Shown: positions 33,336 through 45,354, counted from the stretch's first letter. The stretch: 64,000 bases of DNA from Erythrophleum ivorense (GCA_026724425.1 JAIUCV010000117.1:1893501-1957500), one strand, 5' to 3'. Notes: generated by a model from the sequence alone, not told the origin. Numbers and translations: made by a program.

Positions 33336-33470
33336 TGAAAGTCACATGTATCCCAATTATACTGAAAGTCACATGTCTCCCTAAGTAACCACTTTTGTAA
33401 CTACTTTTGTTTTTCCCCGAGTCACATGTCTCCCTACGTAACCACTTTTGTTTTTCCCCGAGTAATCTAA
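33336..33470. repeat. Short imperfect tandem repeats
   Basis: Units containing GTCACATGTCTCCCTA, GTAACCACTTTTG and TTTTTCCCCGAGT recur two to three times. They lie between the tail-anchored protein gene and the MATH gene, a spacer (32990-33840) with no gene. Confidence 0.8.
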
Positions 33471-33843
33471 ATAAGTAATTTTTACTTGATTTATTTTGAT
33501 TTAGAATCTACTCATCCTCTAGCCGGTAACTTTGTTTCATCAATTGATTATTCTTTAAAATATCAGAAAAGCTGTTTTGGTAAAGGTTCAATCTATCTGT
33601 CTAGTTAGAACAGAATAAAATAATATATATATTAACGTATGCGAAAACTTTTTGAAAAATGTAAATGAACAAACTGTAAATTTTCAATTGATAGAAAGAA
33701 TATGAATTACATGAATAACAAAACATGGGTGCATAATTCTAAACACATGAATAAAATGTGTACAGCCTAAACAAAGTTTTTTTTTTTTGCACGCCCATAA
33801 ATGAGGCATGTAAGTCGATAAAAGGACAGACATAGAAACCAAA

Positions 33844-35327
33844 GTGGAAAAGAAAAAAATGTTCTTAAACGATAAGAGAAATGTCAACCTGAATGGAGCA
33901 ATCTTGTTGTTCTTTTACTTCTTTTGTGCTGTCTTTGCAACCATTCAATTAAATCCAATAGCTACAACACAATCCAACAACGCAGTGCCTTGTAACACTC
34001 GCCGTTCGAATGTCGCCGCGATTGATAATGGTGCGAACACTTTGGTCGAACAAATGCGAGACCGTCCACCAAACGCTTACTGCGTTCAGATCGAGTCTTG
34101 CACCAAACTAATCACTCAAAAGCCTACCTTCCAAAAGTATGAGACTCGTCCGTTCAGTGTTGGCGGATTCAACTGGTATAAATAAAAAAATTTAACTTCT
34201 TATCAACATGTTGTCCTTTGCTTATTCGGGAGATTATGTGTAGGACCTTTATCCTGGAACCGTTCGGGAACAGGACTAGTTATGGGGATTGGATCTCTGC
34301 ATACGTTGCAATAGACCCTTTAGGGCTAGTTGGAGAAACCCGTGAGGTTTATGCTGTTCTCAGTTTTTTGGTCTATAGTAAGACTTTGGATCAATACTGG
34401 ACAGCTATGGGTATGTGATCTCAACTAATAATATCATGAATTATTTATATTACTAGCACACAATATACATTGACACTATATGATATGCACAATATAATAC
34501 ATGTAGACACGGAGGTTAGACGTTTCCATCAATTCAGGACAACTTGGGGAAATCCAACTTTCGTCCAACATGGTGACTTTCAATCTCCAAATAGAGAGTA
34601 CATTTTCAACAATGACCAATGTGTATTTGGCGTAGACATCAATGTTTATCCTTACTTTAACAAATGGGAGGTATTATCAACCGATAAGACGGTCTACGAG
34701 CCTAAGTCGTGGAAGCTTATGCGGTTTTCGACATTGGACAACGACTTTTACACCTCCGATGAATTCTCTGTTGGAGGAAAAAGATGGTGACTCCACTGAT
34801 GATGACACACGTATAGATATCAATAAAATCCTTATAAATTATATTCAACTTCTTGTTATATATTTATTTCAGGGCGCTTAAGGTGTATCCAAACGGTAAT
34901 GGCACTGGAGAAGGAAACTCGTTGTCTCTTTATTTGATACTTAGTGGAAATAAAAACTTGAAGCCTTATGAAAAGGTTTATGTTCAAGCAAAGCTGCGAG
35001 TTCTTGACCAAAAGCAATCAAAACATCTGGAAAAACCAAGTAATTTTTCTTAAGTTTATATGATTAGGATTTTATGTCTTCAAGCTTTAATGTTTTTAGT
35101 ACAACACAATTTTTTTTTCTTTTCATTTGTTCTTGACAGTTCTATCATGGTTCGATACCCCGGGAGATGGTTATGGATTCGAGCAATTCGTGTCTTTGTC
35201 TGATCTCCGAAATCCAGCTACAGGGTTCGTCGTAGATGATGCTCTATCCGTACAAGTTCAATTTGAGTCTCTCTCGTCTACTAATTTTTATTCTAGCAGT
35301 GATGCTCAATCTATGAGTACTCTCTAA
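33844..35327 (+). CDS. Secreted TRAF-like protein with two MATH domains
   Basis: Five exons join in frame: 33844-34175, 34244-34410, 34507-34786, 34873-35039 and 35140-35327 (1134 bases, 377 residues). A hydrophobic segment near residues 18-36 (AILLFFYFFCAVFATIQ) looks like a signal peptide or anchor. Two MATH/TRAF-like domains follow, about 98-225 (YETRPFSVGGFNW, then TFILEPFGN) and 230-370 (DEFSVGGKRW, then ALKVYPNGNGTGEGNSLSLY). The paired FSVGG-W and hydrophobic-P-GN motifs are the MATH signature. No BTB or RING domain is attached, so it is a MATH-only protein of the large, fast-evolving Arabidopsis TRAF-like family whose members are mostly uncharacterised. Start could also be the ATG at 33859. 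No lesions. Confidence 0.88.
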
Positions 35328-35802
35328 ATGTCTTACCTTGTCGGATATATTTAAATAAGAGTCTTCACTTGTATGCAAAGTGAATAAATAATGCTAAGAT
35401 TTGGGTTTAGTCCTATAAGAGATTACTAGATCATCATCGATGATTCCTCGTAAGTTTCGGAACCTTTTCTCAATAATATGCAAATACAAAGGAAAGAGTG
35501 GCATACGTGTAATTAAGGGATCTAGTTAGTTTTGGGCTTTATTCATGAACGTTCCTCTTCTAGGCCCAAATAAGGCCCAATACTCTTATTCGTGTCATGT
35601 CAGAAACTCAGAATCATGACGAAATTAGGGTTTAACATCTAAAATTCCCAAATTCGTTTCTAAATCGTAAATGTTTATCTATGAGTGACTCGATGAATGT
35701 TGTTCTCGCTCTTCTCAGATTGAAACATAAAGTTATGAGATGTTAAGCATTTGAGATTGCTCCTCGAATCGACTCTACGCTGTGGCATTAGCTGGTTCCG
35801 TC

Positions 35803-37128
35803 ATGTTTTCTCTGATACTCCATGGAAGAAGCTCTGTCATCAAGTTGCAGAAATGGCGTGATTCGAGAAATCTAGTGACGCTTTTACAAAATGCGTTTGC
35901 TTTTTCCAATTCGTTCTACTCTGCTTCTGCTACTGCTACTGCTGCTGGTGATATTAGCCTTAAAGATGGTCGAAAAGGTAAGACTTTTACAGTCTCTTAC
36001 CTCGTTGAATCATTGGGTTTAACCACAAAGCTCGCAGAATCGATCTCAAGGAAAGTCAGTTTCGAGGAGAAAGGAAATCCTGATTCTGTTCTGAGACTTC
36101 TTAAAAGCCATAGATTCACAGATTCTCAGATCTCTAGCATCATTACGAACTATCCACGATTGCTTATAGCAGATGCTGAGAAATCTCTTGGTCCTAAGCT
36201 TAAGTTTCTGCAGTCCAGAGGAGCTTTAAGGTCTGAGCTCACTGAGATTCTTACAAAAGTTCCAAAAATCTTGGCAATGAAGAAGGACAAAGCTACAAGC
36301 GTATACTACGATTTCGTCAAAGAGATTATCAAAGCGGATAAGAGTTCAAAGTTCGAAACTTTATGTCATTCTTCTTTGCCACATGGTAGTAGGCAGGACA
36401 ATAAAATCAGAAATGTATTGGTGTTGAGAGAATTGGGCGTGCCTCAGAGGTTGTTATTCCCCTTGCTCATCTCTGATCATTCTTTTGTCTGTGGAGGAGG
36501 AAAATTTGAAGAATCACTCAAGAAGGTTGTTGAGATGGGTTTTGATACGACCTCCTCAAAGTTTATCGAAGCTCTACGCACTGTTCAAAGAGTGAGCAAG
36601 AAAGCAATAGAAGAGAAAGTCCAAGTCTATAAAAGGTTAGGCTTTGCTGTGGATGATGTATGGGCAATGTTCAGGAAATGGCCTGTCTCTCTATCACTCT
36701 CGGAGAAGAACATGTCGAACTCCATGGAAACATTTCTGGAACTAGGATTTTCTAGACATGAGTTTACGATGATGGTCAAGCGCTTTCCTCAGTGCATTGG
36801 ATATTCTTCAGAGATGGTGAAGAAGAAGACTGAGTTTCTGGTGAAGAAGATGAATTGGCCACTAAAGGCTGTGGTTTCAACACCTGCAGTGCTTGGATAC
36901 AGCTTGGAGAAGAGGACTATCCCGAGGTGTAACGTAATCAAAGCCCTCATGGCGAAAGGATTGCTCGGAAGCGAACTCCCACCAATGTCGACTGTGTTGG
37001 CGATAAAGAATGAAGCTTTCTTAGACAGGTATGTGAGGAAGCACCATGACAAGGAGCTTGTGGCTGATCTGATGGCGATTTTCACCGCAAAGACGAGCAA
37101 GAAACAGATAAAAGATTCTGAACAATGA
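35803..37128 (+). CDS. mTERF family protein (organelle transcription factor)
   Basis: Single exon. The first in-frame ATG is at 35803, giving 441 residues. The N-terminus is basic, hydroxylated and low in acids (MFSLILHGRSSVIKLQKW), consistent with a mitochondrial or plastid targeting peptide. The rest is built of repeated helical mTERF motifs of about 30 residues with a recurring leucine and proline pattern (ITNYPRLLIADAEKSL, LTKVPKILAM, FRKWPVSLSL, VKRFPQCIGY, VSTPAVLGYSLEKR). mTERF proteins bind organelle nucleic acids and act in transcription, splicing or ribosome assembly. The sequence resembles the AT5G07900-type subfamily. Intact. Confidence 0.93.
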   Translation: MFSLILHGRSSVIKLQKWRDSRNLVTLLQNAFAFSNSFYSASATATAAGDISLKDGRKGKTFTVSYLVESLGLTTKLAESISRKVSFEEKGNPDSVLRLLKSHRFTDSQISSIITNYPRLLIADAEKSLGPKLKFLQSRGALRSELTEILTKVPKILAMKKDKATSVYYDFVKEIIKADKSSKFETLCHSSLPHGSRQDNKIRNVLVLRELGVPQRLLFPLLISDHSFVCGGGKFEESLKKVVEMGFDTTSSKFIEALRTVQRVSKKAIEEKVQVYKRLGFAVDDVWAMFRKWPVSLSLSEKNMSNSMETFLELGFSRHEFTMMVKRFPQCIGYSSEMVKKKTEFLVKKMNWPLKAVVSTPAVLGYSLEKRTIPRCNVIKALMAKGLLGSELPPMSTVLAIKNEAFLDRYVRKHHDKELVADLMAIFTAKTSKKQIKDSEQ

Positions 37129-37278
37129 AGAGGGTTCGTCGTAGTCTCAAAAGTCTTTACTTTTCTGTAAAGTTTTTGGCTTTAACCTGAATAAGTTAAC
37201 ATTTGATTTCTCTTGTTGAAATGCGTTACGTTTTTTTCTTTTCTTGTGGGCTACGCCTGGGTTTTGGTTACTAAAAAT

Positions 37279-37382
37279 TTAGACCATTGTCATGTTAACC
37301 ATGTATTTGGCAGTAGCGCGGGTTGTATTGAAAGCGTTAATTAGTAAAAAAAGTTTAGACCATTGTCATGTTAACCATGTAT
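37279..37382. repeat. Direct repeat, 31 bases, flanking a short GC-rich remnant
   Basis: TTTAGACCATTGTCATGTTA and the following eleven bases occur at 37279-37309 and again at 37352-37382. They are separated by 42 bases that include GCAGTAGCGCGGGTTG, resembling part of a Helitron-type 3' hairpin. It may be a remnant of an excised or deleted element. The stretch 37130-38000 holds no supported gene. Confidence 0.7.
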
Positions 37383-39129
37383 TTCGCAAAATATATCTAA
37401 GCAGGTTTTGGTTGTTATTTGTTTGTGATGTGCTCAATCTGTGTTATAACTGATATTCGATACAACCAAGTTATTGTGTTTGTTTCTTGTAATTTTGTTA
37501 TGAAGTGTAAAAGTTTTAATGGTCCGTTATTTACTCAACGTTAAAGCCATATTTAGCCCCACCCGTCTTTCTATGTATATAGTTTGTGTCTTTATGTTTG
37601 TTTCATTTTTGTGTATGATATTTTTTTTTGTGCGCTTCCTCCTCTTTTAATGAATAATTGTGCATAGTGTAAGATTGATCGGCTTGTGTTACCGTTTGAT
37701 TGACCCTAGGCATCTTCGGTAAGTTGTATAGGCATAGTTGTATTCGTTGTATATATACGGTAGTTTTTTTCTTATCGTTTGGGATCCCAGGAGAGAAATC
37801 TTAGAGCTTGACAAAAAAAAGATTTTATTTATAGCATATACCGTAAAAGAAAGAGTATACATAACAATGTACCGTTTCATTAGATATTATTCTGTGGATG
37901 AAAGAGTAAGTGCCGGATCTGGGATGGTGACACTGCATTGGAGAAGAGAGATGCAGATTCCTAATATACATGATAAATTCTCCCTCCGCTGTCTCTATAT
38001 ATGTATCCTTGAGCCGCACTTCAATTTTCGGTAACTCCATTCCAACTCTGGAATGAACACCATATCCAAGGGGAAATTGTTTAACAGCGGGAATCCGATT
38101 ACCTAGTTGAAGGTTAAAAACAAAAGGCAACTTAGTACGTTAACTTCCGATTTTTTCACCGTCTTCATCATAGATATTTCATTTGAAAGGGAAATCCACA
38201 AACATAAAAGTGCAAAAACAAACATGCATCCAGTCTTTCCACTCCTCAGATTTGATGAATTTTCATGAACATGATGATGGCTTTTCCGTTGATGATGATT
38301 GATGATTTACCACTATGCATCGTGAATGAAGTAAAGGAACAGAAAGATACCAAGAGAACTCACCTTCTAATATATAAAATTTTACTCTAACAAAAGAACC
38401 CACTCACATTGCTCTCAACGTCAGCATGTTGTCAACCAAGAACGACTCATCCAAGAGGAAAAACCTGCCTAGAACCCGGATAAGCATAAGAGAAAACGGT
38501 ATAGGTCACTGATAGCATAAGCATATGCGGTGCTTTCGTTGTAATAAGTAATATATTTGGTGTTTTAGTGCATATGAGAAGATAAGTTTGTCTTTCCAAT
38601 TAAGTAGCACTCATCAACTTTGTCTTTCCAATTACGATTCATCCTAACTCAGATTAGTATTTCTGAAATCAATTATCTTCCTACCTGTTTCTGAAACTCT
38701 GTGTTTTAAGAGCTTCAGCACAGGTTAGAGTTACAACACCTAACAGAAAGAAATACGTGAAGTACATATTTCTGTCCCCGCTGAATTTCATGAGAACATG
38801 TCAACCATGATCATAATGTATCCATGGTGAGATATGTGCTCTATCTTTTGCTCAGAAACACAAACCTGGTTGTGTGACTCATCAAATAATATAATCACCA
38901 ATTATGTGCATTGAGATTAAAGAATGAAGACTGACTCGATACACATAAAGCAAACCAAAATAAGAAATGGTCCACCTCAAGCAAAGCCTATTAAGTCAAT
39001 CATATCTAAATTTGCAAGAAATTTTTTTAATCATTTACTGGAATACACTACTAATTAATTATTTTTAAAAAATTATTTCTCTGCTTTCTTCGTCCTCTCT
39101 GAGTTAAATCTTAATGAACAGTGAGATTT

Positions 39130-39900
39130 TAGGCAACCTTAAAAATCAGATCAACACAGAAAGTTAATTCAAATTCTATTTACCTCGCCAAATGCAAGTA
39201 TGAGATTAGCACTTAGCAGATACCAAAGCAGTAAGCACCCATAGACGAAAATTACAATAGAAACGTATTTGATCAGAAGCGATCCTGAGAAGTGCTCTTC
39301 GAATCCTTGAAATACTATTTTTATAAACCTGGTTATGCATACACCTTGTGCCTCTAACTATGTGTACGAAATAACGAATGACTGCTTACGAAAAGATAGC
39401 CTAAAGAATGCTTACTCAATAACCAATTTGAGTTGTAAATCTTCTAGCTTTCTCACACATGATTAGCAAAATCATATTCTAAAACCGGATTTCAAAACAC
39501 TAACCTTTGGGTGGGTCGTGGATAAAGGAATCCTACCATCTCGAACTTCAATCACAACATCCATAAGCTTAAGCTGTTCTCTAAGTTCCTTTTCGGTTTT
39601 CATTTGTCTTGCGTACCACTGTCAAATTAAAAGCCACATACACACAATAAACAATCCAAATAAATTCACACTCCAAAAACAATGTTCTTATACATTCGCA
39701 GTTGATTACCTGAACAGGTCGTAATGCTTTTTGGGCAACCTTAAAATCAGATCAAATTCTTTTCACCTCACCAAATGCAAGCATGAGAGTCACGGCTATG
39801 AGACCAACAGATCCCAAAGCATCCATAGATGGAAATTACAATGAGAAACGTAGCCGACCATAAGCGATCATGGGAAGTGCTCTTCAAAGAACGGGTTCTG
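39130..39900. repeat. Two diverged copies of a membrane-anchor-like exon segment
   Basis: About 160 bases at 39131-39300 recur at 39735-39893. Shared landmarks are GGCAACCTTAAAA, CAAATGCAAG, ATTACAAT and GAAGTGCTCTTC. On the minus strand the second copy reads RLWSATFLIVISIYGCFG and the first a related hydrophobic stretch, so both derive from an exon with a transmembrane helix. The parent gene is not identified. Confidence 0.6.
39505..39740 (-). pseudogene. Captured exons of an RbgA/YlqF-type GTPase
   Basis: Two minus-strand exons: about 39740-39710 (VAQKALRPVQ, then GTAATC) and 39618-39505 (WYARQMKTEKELREQLKLM, then DVVIEVRDGRIPLSTTHPK and GTTAG). They splice in frame across the conserved PVQ|WY junction of circularly permuted ribosome-biogenesis GTPases (Arabidopsis AT4G02790/EMB3129 type). 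The usual P-G-H after WY is changed to A-R-Q, and none of the downstream G motifs (NKxD, GxxNxGKS) is present. It is a decayed fragment. Confidence 0.8.
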
Positions 39901-40118
39901 GCGAACGAATCTCTTCCTCCAATCTGAATATCCATTCTCGTCCTCCAAAATAAGCTAAACAAAGCTGATTCTAATTCGATTTTTTTCCAAAAAAACATGT
40001 TATTTGCATCAGCTGTAAGACAGAGGTGATTCACCGACAGAGAGAGAGAGAGAATAAGGAGCATAGGAAAGAAGACATGGTACTCATGCTGTTGTAATAA
40101 GATAATAGCCACGAACAG

Positions 40119-40268
40119 ACCTCAAATTCCCTTGTCTTGTTCATTTCCTCTATGTGAGGTGCAGGTTGTCTTGCTTTGATGATGTTCCACACCACTTATA
40201 CACCACTCGTTCGTTTCTTATTGCCATCAGCAGTCAACTGACCTCCACAGCTCTCGATTGCTTCCACC
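40119..40268 (-). pseudogene. Captured fragment of a PHAX-like RNA-export adaptor gene
   Basis: After a CAG acceptor the minus strand reads VEAIESCGGQLTADGNKKRT, then SGV, a TAA stop, and VVWNIIKARQP followed by a residue pattern ending KTREFE. This matches the shape of the PHAX RNA-binding domain (xxEGGxxTxDGxRRRTxGGVxxxILK) in its plant form. The stop replaces the conserved glycine region. The assignment rests on remembered motif shape only. Confidence 0.55.
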
Positions 40269-41378
40269 TGAGACAAACAATATTTTTCTTACCGTCGTCA
40301 TTCATCTAACAAATTCTTTAGCAGGACTCTTGCAAAGCATAGTAAATCAGATGCTAAGGTTCCTTCAAATGCAATGATCAAAGAAGGAAAAAAAGAAGAA
40401 AAAAAATGGTGAAAACGAATAAATTCAAGACATGTTTGATTCCAATATGTTTCTTTTAATTCAAGAACTTGGGGGCAAATTGCTTAAAAACCGACACAAA
40501 ACACTGAGATTTACCAAAATCACAAAGTTGGAAACTCCTTAACCTTTACCAAGAATGCCAAATATGAGATTTCTATTTACAGAAAATATCCAAACATTTC
40601 ATGAACAAAACGCTTCATTCTCTCAAAACTTCAGATGTATAATGATTTGATTTACTACCCAAAACTCATCGCAACCAACAAAAAGTCCACAATAGTTTAA
40701 CAAACTCCATCTGTAAATCAAAGAAAATGATTTATTTTAAATAAAAAGTATGAAGACATTACGTGTGAAGAAAGTGATTTTGAAGTCTTCATACCCTTGG
40801 AGTAAAGATCGGTCATTGTGTTGTTTCTTTCGATTATAAATTATTACAAACCAAGGGCACATAAACGCTTCCTTTTCCTTCTATGTTCTGCTTCTGCAAC
40901 ATGAAAGCTGACTCAAGATCAGTCATCATTGATTAATCCAGCTGGTGAAGGAATCACTTAACATATCCATGGACACACTACTCGAGAGCTTAGCAATTTG
41001 AAGGGGTAACAAAGAATGATTTTATAAATCGTTTTTTTAACAAACCTAAAGAGGTATTACATTTCCAAAACCGACTATACAACTACCAGAATGACCTTGA
41101 AAAATGACAGGACAAAGCAAAGGTAATGATTCTGAAGGATGCAAACAAAGCCATTTGAGGGAAGTCTAACAAAGATCAATCTTCAGGAAGTCTCACTTTC
41201 TTTATGCAAAACCTAAGATTGAATGATAGGATAAAGCCCAAATCTTTAATCAGATTTATGTGTTAGGCAAAGATACATTTTCTAAACCAAGCCAAGAGAA
41301 ACGTATGCCTAATTAAATGGAAATCAAGTAATCAACCTCAATGGAAGTCAAGCATGCTTCTGCTGCTTATCCGAAGCA

Positions 41379-41730
41379 TCATGGTACTAATCCTTGTCCC
41401 CTCTTCCTCGCAACCTCCAGGTCCCATTGCGGCGAAAGGTCAATGGCTCCCCAATCGGTGTCATAGAGGACGCTAGTCGGCTGAACATGGAGGAGAACGA
41501 CGGCGTCTCCTGATCGCAGATAGTTCTGAAAAGCCCATTGGACTGCGTAAGCACTCTCGTTGCTCAAATCGACTGCGATCCCGATCTGACGCTAAACTCC
41601 ATCTGTCGGTGTGCCGATCGGGAATCTGGAAGAAGACGGCTGCACAGTGACTATCATCGGCGATTTCCGGTCGGATCTCGGAGTACTGGATATTGAGCAA
41701 CAGAAAATTGAATACGGAAGGTGGGTTTAA
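41379..41730 (-). pseudogene. Captured 5' part of a universal stress protein (PHOS32/34-like) gene
   Basis: The minus strand encodes a leader MIVTVQPSSSRFPIGTPTDG, a TAG stop, and then IGIAVDLSNESAYAVQWAF, NYLRSGDAVVLLHVQPTSV and DTDWGAIDLSPQWDLEVARK. This is the N-terminal part of a USP domain as in PHOS32/PHOS34 proteins. The in-frame stop and loss of the ATP-binding G-x2-G-x9-G part make it non-functional. About 130 further upstream bases may be captured promoter or leader. Confidence 0.8.
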
Positions 41731-42474
41731 GGCGGAGAATAGAAACGGCTACAGCGATCAAGAGATGAGAACTTGACTCGTCGGCGATGTAGAGGGAGAA
41801 GACAAAAAGACAGCGATAAAAAAAAAAATGACACGTGGCATCGTCAGAACTCTAGATGCATGCTGATGTGGATGGCCTGAGAGGCCCCAAAAAAGTATTT
41901 TAAGGTATTATAGATTGCGTTATAAAACCCACAATTAATCTAACGCACGTGTAATTTCAAATAAATAGTGCCTTTTTCTACCATTTCATCATGAATTTTA
42001 TGTTTAGTTCATGTTTTGAAGATTTTTTGTAATAAATCAGAGCACCAGATCAAAATGGATGTCCTTAATTTGCGTGCCTTCTTATAGATGTAAGTTTCTA
42101 TGTTTATTTGTCCTGATTATTGTCCAAAAACTATTGCACTCCAGTTCATTTTGAATCGTTTTTTTTTGGATAAAGTTGAAGAGTTTTTTCATGAGTCCCA
42201 TTGCTGTTTTTTTTTTTCTCAAAAACTCTAGCACACCATTTGATTAGCACTCCATTTGATGTACAGAACAAATGAGAATGAATATGATTAATCGAAATCA
42301 GGACTCGGTCTTTTATTTAATCTACGTAATAAACTGACAAAAGAAAAGGGCAAAAGAAGAGGGATATAATCTGCCAAGAACGTAACAAAAAAGAAGAAGG
42401 TAAATTGCATGGAAAAGAGAAATTTAAATGAAAATTAGCAAAAGCCTCTAATTGAGCTAGTGGCTTCTCAAGAT

Positions 42475-45158
42475 TTAAGCATGAGAATGGTGAACATGGT
42501 AAAGATAGTGTTGGTTGTTAAAGACGCAAGTCCAACAAGTGCTGTTTATGTTTCCAAAGCTTGGTTCCTTTGGCATTGTCAATGGTCTCCTCGATCTACA
42601 CCCAAAAACATTTATAATTTCGAAAACAAAATTTGTAGTAAGACTACATAACATTGTGAAGTCATATTATGAGATGAAACTAACCTTTGTGGGAGGAATG
42701 GTCGGTCGAAGAAAGGCATCAACTGAGCTTTTGGAACCATTTCTTTCCTCAGCATACGAATCTCTTCTTCTTCTATCATCTGTTCAATGGTTCGATATTA
42801 ACATGGTTTAGTTTTCAAATTTCTTCTCAAACCGAAGTAAACCGGACTTAGCTCTTTTAGCTAACAGTGATCAAGGATTAATATCAATCCAAATATCAGC
42901 AAGGTTAGCATTGATTTGAGTATTTTCATTTGAAATGGTTTATTCTGATTATCCATCGTTTTGTAATGGTTAAGAGAAGTTATGGACCGAAACCCATGCA
43001 TCTTCCCATTGGAGTTGCAATAGCCATTCCCAAATAAGAAAATCGAACGGGCGATCAAGGAGACAACTTTTAGAAGGATCTAGGTAACTTCACTTGCTCA
43101 AAACTCACTTGGTCTCGAAAATTCAACAAAAAATAAACCAAATATTCAAATTTGGACTAGCCATATTCATATAATTAGAGAGTCCAGTAATTTTGTTTAA
43201 TGTTGTTCTCTCGTCTAATCTTTTTTTTTGGGTGTAAGTTACCTTTTGCAACCTCTCTTCTTGTTTTTTCTGCAGTTTCGTGATATAATAATTAGTTGCA
43301 ACCTGCGAATACGATGAATGGTGAATGAGGAAAGTGAAAAAAAAAAAAAAAAAAATGAAGAAAAATAAATTAATATTGAGGAAGTTTGAGTAAACCGAAT
43401 AGTTGAACATTGCACGTTTGACTGCTCTGTCGCCAGAATGAAGCTTAAACTCAAGAGGCTTCTTGTTCTCTTTTGCTGGTGCCTTTGCAGCATTCTGATT
43501 AATTAAAAGATAAATAAAGTCAACAATTTCCATGCATGGATATTTAACTAATCGTAGAAGAAATATGTTAATGTATTAGTATCACCGTATTTTAGTATGT
43601 ACACATTGTGAGTTCAAACATGACCTGATTTAAAAGAACTGTTACTATTAATTTTTTTTTTTCAATATATTTGGGGACCCCTATTTTTACTATAAAAATT
43701 TAACAAATCAAATAAAACGTTTATTAAAAATTTATTTATCTTTAAATAGTTAGAGATATAAACCGAATTGAAGTATAGAAATATAAAGTTATATATAGTG
43801 ATATAAAACGAGGCGCGCGAGTAAGAGTTGTAATTCAGTTATAGTATATTTTCTTGAGTATAATACTTTCATGTGACATATGCATTTTTCTTTTCTTCTG
43901 TAAGTTAAAAATACTGTCGATATATTATTTTCTTGACAGAATTATATATTTTTTTTGTTCAAAATTGAAAAGAATTATATAGAATCTCTATCTGGATACC
44001 TTAGCGGCGACTGCCTTGGTTTTGTCATGCCCTTTGTCTTTGAGTTCCACTTTGGTCTACAATAGAATTTTCAGTAAATAATTGAATCACTATACGAGGA
44101 TTTACATTGATCACTATGGTATTTATTTGTGTACATTATAGGATTTTTCTTTTTTCGACCGAGAAGTACTTCACGAGCCAGACACAATGTATATCTAGGT
44201 AGAGTAACACTCAACGTGTAATATACTATTTACATTTTTGATAATCAATTACTAGTTAACTAATTTTATATAGAAAATTGGGTACGGCACCTTTCCGGAT
44301 ATACTATAGCTTGAAAATGATCACACCACACGAAACAAGAACTCAAAGTTGCAATGAAACTTTTCATGAAGTAGCATTTTCTAAAGACTATAAATTGTAG
44401 GGATATATTACCATAGAAACTTCCCATTTCATTATTACTATTTATATTAGGACTTTCAAACTGTAACTCAATTATACTGAAAGTGGCAGAAAAAACTATG
44501 ATTATTTGGATATATTTTATTACAAAACAGGAATAATTTTGTTCTTTTAGTTTGGCGAAATTTTTTGTGGCAGAGTTATTGTTTTTGCTAAAAACCTTTA
44601 CTAAGCATAAACTTATTTCCCATCAAATGATTTTTTTAGGCCAAACATATATATACTGGTATACATGATAGAGTCTTCAAGCAAGTCTTTTCTTTTTCCC
44701 AAATTAGTCATCATGGACCCACAAAATATGAGGAAATTGATTAAAAATGTGGAGAAATAATAAGGTTAAAACTATACATACACATCAACATCAATGCTTC
44801 ACAAAACAAAAAAAAAAACTCAATGTAAATAAAGAAATTAGAATCTTCATATCTCACCATTCCTTTACCGTTGGAACCCAGGGAGAGTACAGACGAAGTT
44901 GGACTTGTTTTCCCAAACTTTGAAAAGCAAGATAAAGAAACACTTTGTCAATATAACTCTTTTTGTTTAGTTGATGTACATATTACTAGATACGTGCAAA
45001 AATATTTACATGCAAGGTGTATATAAAAATATATAAGTGCACGAAAGTAATTAACAGCTAAAGCAACCAATTATTAAAGTTAACCAAGAAAGAAAAGTAA
45101 CCAATTATTGAATAACCTTGGGTGAGGCTTTTGTGTGTGATAATTTTCCAGTACACAT
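42475..45158 (-). CDS. TPX2-domain microtubule-associated protein (AT5G37478-like)
   Basis: Seven short exons join in frame with GT-AG introns: 45158-45117, 44917-44858, 44056-44000, 43494-43396, 43302-43243, 42779-42685 and 42595-42475 (534 bases, 177 residues). The TPX2 C-terminal domain spans about residues 65-150 (LEFKLHSGDRAVKRAMFNYS, KLQKKQEERLQKMIEEEEI, MVPKAQLMPFFDRPFLPQR, LTMPKEPSFG). KFGKTSPTSSVLSLGSNGKG near the N-terminus is a serine-rich basic segment. The family binds microtubules; larger members such as WVD2-like proteins shape cell growth, while this is a single-domain version. Start chosen because its short first exon splices in phase and a TATA box lies about 190 bases upstream. 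Intact. The ortholog is probably Arabidopsis AT5G37478. Confidence 0.9.
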
Positions 45159-45346
45159 GTTTAAGAGAAGAGATTTTTAAAAGTGGTTGTTAAGAACAAT
45201 GTATTAAAAAACAACTCAACCAAAAGCCAAACTCCCTTACGAAATCTTTTTTTTTTGTCACAACTTAATATATAATACACTCTAAATTAAAAAGAAGTGA
45301 AATAAAAATATTACTTGATGAGTGAAAGAGAGAAGAGATTAAGTGA

Positions 45347-45354
45347 ATTTATAG
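45347..45354 (-). promoter_or_regulatory. TATA box of the TPX2-family gene
   Basis: CTATAAAT on the minus strand, followed by a pyrimidine-rich leader. It lies about 190 bases before the proposed ATG, which leaves room for a 5'UTR. Confidence 0.5.

Larger units (their letters stand above)
38000..41914 (-). mobile_element. Helitron-like element carrying several captured gene fragments
   Basis: On the minus strand a Helitron-type 5' end, TCTATAATACCTTAAAATAC, begins at 41914, preceded by host A (plus-strand T at 41915). Its first 100 bases share the CCA(C/T)GTGTCA phrase with the Helitron at 23567-24743. Downstream on the same strand lie pieces of unrelated genes in one orientation: universal stress protein (about 41.4-41.7 kb), PHAX-like (40.1-40.3 kb), membrane-anchor-like exons, and an RbgA-like GTPase (39.5-39.7 kb). 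I could not find a convincing 3' hairpin-CTRR end, so the right-hand (low-coordinate) limit is only approximate. The mosaic content fits the known habit of Helitrons. A Pack-MULE is less likely because no terminal inverted repeats were seen. Confidence 0.6.

Noticed and set aside
35782..35802. Upstream GTG start for the mTERF protein
   Set aside because: Plant nuclear genes start at ATG; the ATG at 35803 gives a normal targeting peptide.
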